DNA of 5,353 nucleotides from Hyphomicrobium_A sp943371625 (GTDB taxonomy: Bacteria > Pseudomonadota > Alphaproteobacteria > Rhizobiales > Hyphomicrobiaceae). Below, piece by piece: positions 4,636 to 5,353 of this stretch. The position numbers and the translations under genes were made by a program. Position 1 is the stretch's first letter, and each line of letters starts with the position of its first letter. The stretch is taken from NCBI GenBank assembly GCA_943371625.1, contig CALRVN010000282.1, positions 1 to 5,353 on the forward strand. Direction: 5' to 3'. The notes under the pieces were generated by a model. The model saw only the letters and a program-made list of their open reading frames with translations. It ran no database searches and was not told the DNA's origin.

Positions 4636-5211
4636 ATGCATGTAGGTAACTTCTTGTCGGCGCATCTCTCTAGGTTGCGGGACAAAAGTTACTCCGTACA
4701 CGTAGTTCTCAAGACGATGCTGATATCGAAAGGACTGCGACGACACCCGCGAGATCTCTCCGATCGTGTCGCGCCACCATTCTTCCCATTCGTTGAGGCC
4801 GGGGTGCTCGCGCCGTGGTTCACGAGTGGCCACCGGCTCGTCCTTTCCGGCCCGCTCCGAGTGAATGTTCCCATGAGTTTCGAGACATCCCCGTGCGATG
4901 GGACGATCTCGACGGTCGCGATGGTCGGAGCGTGTGACCGGCTACAGGCTGATTTGACGGCGCTATCCGTCAGTATCCAGGATAAAACAGGATCCACATT
5001 GGCCCGCGCTCCGCTCAAAGCAGAGCCGATTGCTGGGAGTCATCTGCTGGTCGGCTCGTTCCAGCCGCTTACGACGAACCCGCACACGACGCTATTTGTG
5101 AATGTCCACCTGGACGACATCGCAGGCGCAGATTGGCGAATTTACGAATGGCGCCGGCATGGCCTGACTAGGCACAGCGATCATCGTGCTTTTTTCGGCG
5201 TGCTTGCGTAA
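4636..5211 (+). CDS. Hypothetical protein, possible beta-sandwich domain linked to the downstream glycosyltransferase
   Basis: The frame encodes 191 residues from ATG 4636; I do not recognise the family with confidence. From about residue 57 it reads like alternating beta-strands: HRLVLSGPLRVNVPMSFE, GTISTVAMVGACD, ALSVSIQDKTGSTLARAPL, LLVGSFQPL, TLFVNVHLDDI, WRIYEWRRHG. This recalls the accessory beta-sandwich domains found beside family 2 glycosyltransferases, a weak inference. There is no signal peptide or membrane helix. The first 40 or so residues use rare codons (AGG, ATA, GTA) and lie in 45% GC DNA, so the true start may be later. GTG 4804 has GAGG (4795-4798) five bases before it and would give 135 residues. 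It could also be the 3' remnant of a larger gene. It is 26 bp upstream of the glycosyltransferase, so the two are probably co-transcribed. Confidence 0.45.
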   Translation: MHVGNFLSAHLSRLRDKSYSVHVVLKTMLISKGLRRHPRDLSDRVAPPFFPFVEAGVLAPWFTSGHRLVLSGPLRVNVPMSFETSPCDGTISTVAMVGACDRLQADLTALSVSIQDKTGSTLARAPLKAEPIAGSHLLVGSFQPLTTNPHTTLFVNVHLDDIAGADWRIYEWRRHGLTRHSDHRAFFGVLA

Positions 5212-5224
5212 GAGCAAGTTCGCA

Positions 5225-5231
5225 AGAGGAG
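5225..5231 (+). promoter_or_regulatory. Strong ribosome binding site for the TTG-started glycosyltransferase
   Basis: AGAGGAG lies six bases before TTG 5238. No ATG or GTG start occurs at suitable spacing in the same frame, so this site decides the start. Confidence 0.6.
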
Positions 5232-5237
5232 TTAGCG

Positions 5238-5353
5238 TTGCTTTTTGGCGATTTCTACGAGGACCTGACCTTTCGCACCAGCGCCTCTGCGCCAGTAGCG
5301 CCCAAAGTGTCAGTCGTTCTTCCGACCTTTGCGCGCGCTCACGGACCGCTTCA
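5238..5353 (+). CDS. Family 2 glycosyltransferase, N-terminal fragment cut by the window edge
   Basis: Thirty-eight codons are visible from a TTG start. After a short leader (LFGDFYEDLTFRTSASAPVA) the frame reads KVSVVLPTFARAHGPL at residues 23-38. This is the first beta-strand and nucleotide-binding loop of GT-A fold family 2 glycosyltransferases, whose consensus is close to VSVVIPTYNR. Such enzymes transfer a sugar from a nucleotide-sugar donor, in bacteria usually during cell-surface polysaccharide synthesis at the cytoplasmic side of the inner membrane. The catalytic Asp motifs lie beyond the window. It starts 26 bp after the preceding frame on the same strand, with no terminator between them, which suggests an operon. 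The TTG start is supported by the preceding AGAGGAG and by the position of the first strand. Confidence 0.8.
   Translation, partial: MLFGDFYEDLTFRTSASAPVAPKVSVVLPTFARAHGPL

Noticed and set aside
4136..5353. Search for integrase, transposase, CRISPR repeats or an IS end near the tRNA
   Set aside because: No catalytic motif, regularly spaced repeat or terminal inverted repeat with flanking duplication could be seen; only a GACGTCT repeated near 4149 and 4204, too short to mean anything.

Overview
The window looks like chromosomal DNA of a GC-rich alphaproteobacterium, most likely a member of the Hyphomicrobiales (Rhizobiales). The evidence is the composition (87 of 120 bases G or C at 2161-2280, counted by hand), strong third-position G/C in the coding frames, and several small proteins whose architecture I recall from that order: a Cys-containing lipoprotein, an 89-residue single-Sel1-repeat protein, and a secreted Cys-rich/Pro-rich protein. 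This placement rests on recall and composition; no search was run.

Layout. At 48-1565, on the minus strand, lie a small predicted lipoprotein and then a DedA/SNARE-associated membrane protein. The DedA protein is about 120 residues longer than usual, and its C-terminal half looks like a second, degenerate DedA unit. At 1755-2729, on the plus strand and divergent from that pair, is a zinc-free medium-chain NADPH:quinone oxidoreductase (qor). The 225 bp after it have no convincing gene but hold a 54-nt imperfect hairpin starting at the last base of the qor stop codon, a second hairpin and a short palindrome. At 2955-3224 is the small Sel1-repeat protein. It converges across a 58-bp gap, containing a 9-bp-stem hairpin, on a secreted Cys-rich protein with a Pro/Ala-rich linker (3283-3897, minus). 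A complete tRNA-Ser(GCU) with encoded CCA follows at 4046-4135.

After the tRNA the character changes. GC falls to about 56% (168/300 at 4201-4500) and locally to 45% (27/60 at 4681-4740), and about 500 bp hold no convincing gene. Then comes an orphan plus-strand frame (4636-5211) whose C-terminal part may be a beta-sandwich domain. It is followed 26 bp later by a family 2 glycosyltransferase starting at TTG, with a strong Shine-Dalgarno, that runs off the end at 5353. The tRNA therefore appears to separate housekeeping DNA from an accessory surface-polysaccharide region, a common place for islands to insert. No integrase or att repeat is visible.

The genes do not form one pathway. The left part is envelope maintenance (DedA, lipoprotein), redox metabolism (qor) and small secreted or adaptor proteins. 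The right edge is the start of a glycan biosynthesis locus. I did not see a clearly new multi-gene system. The best leads are the duplicated DedA protein, the structured DNA/RNA after qor, and the disturbed region downstream of the tRNA.
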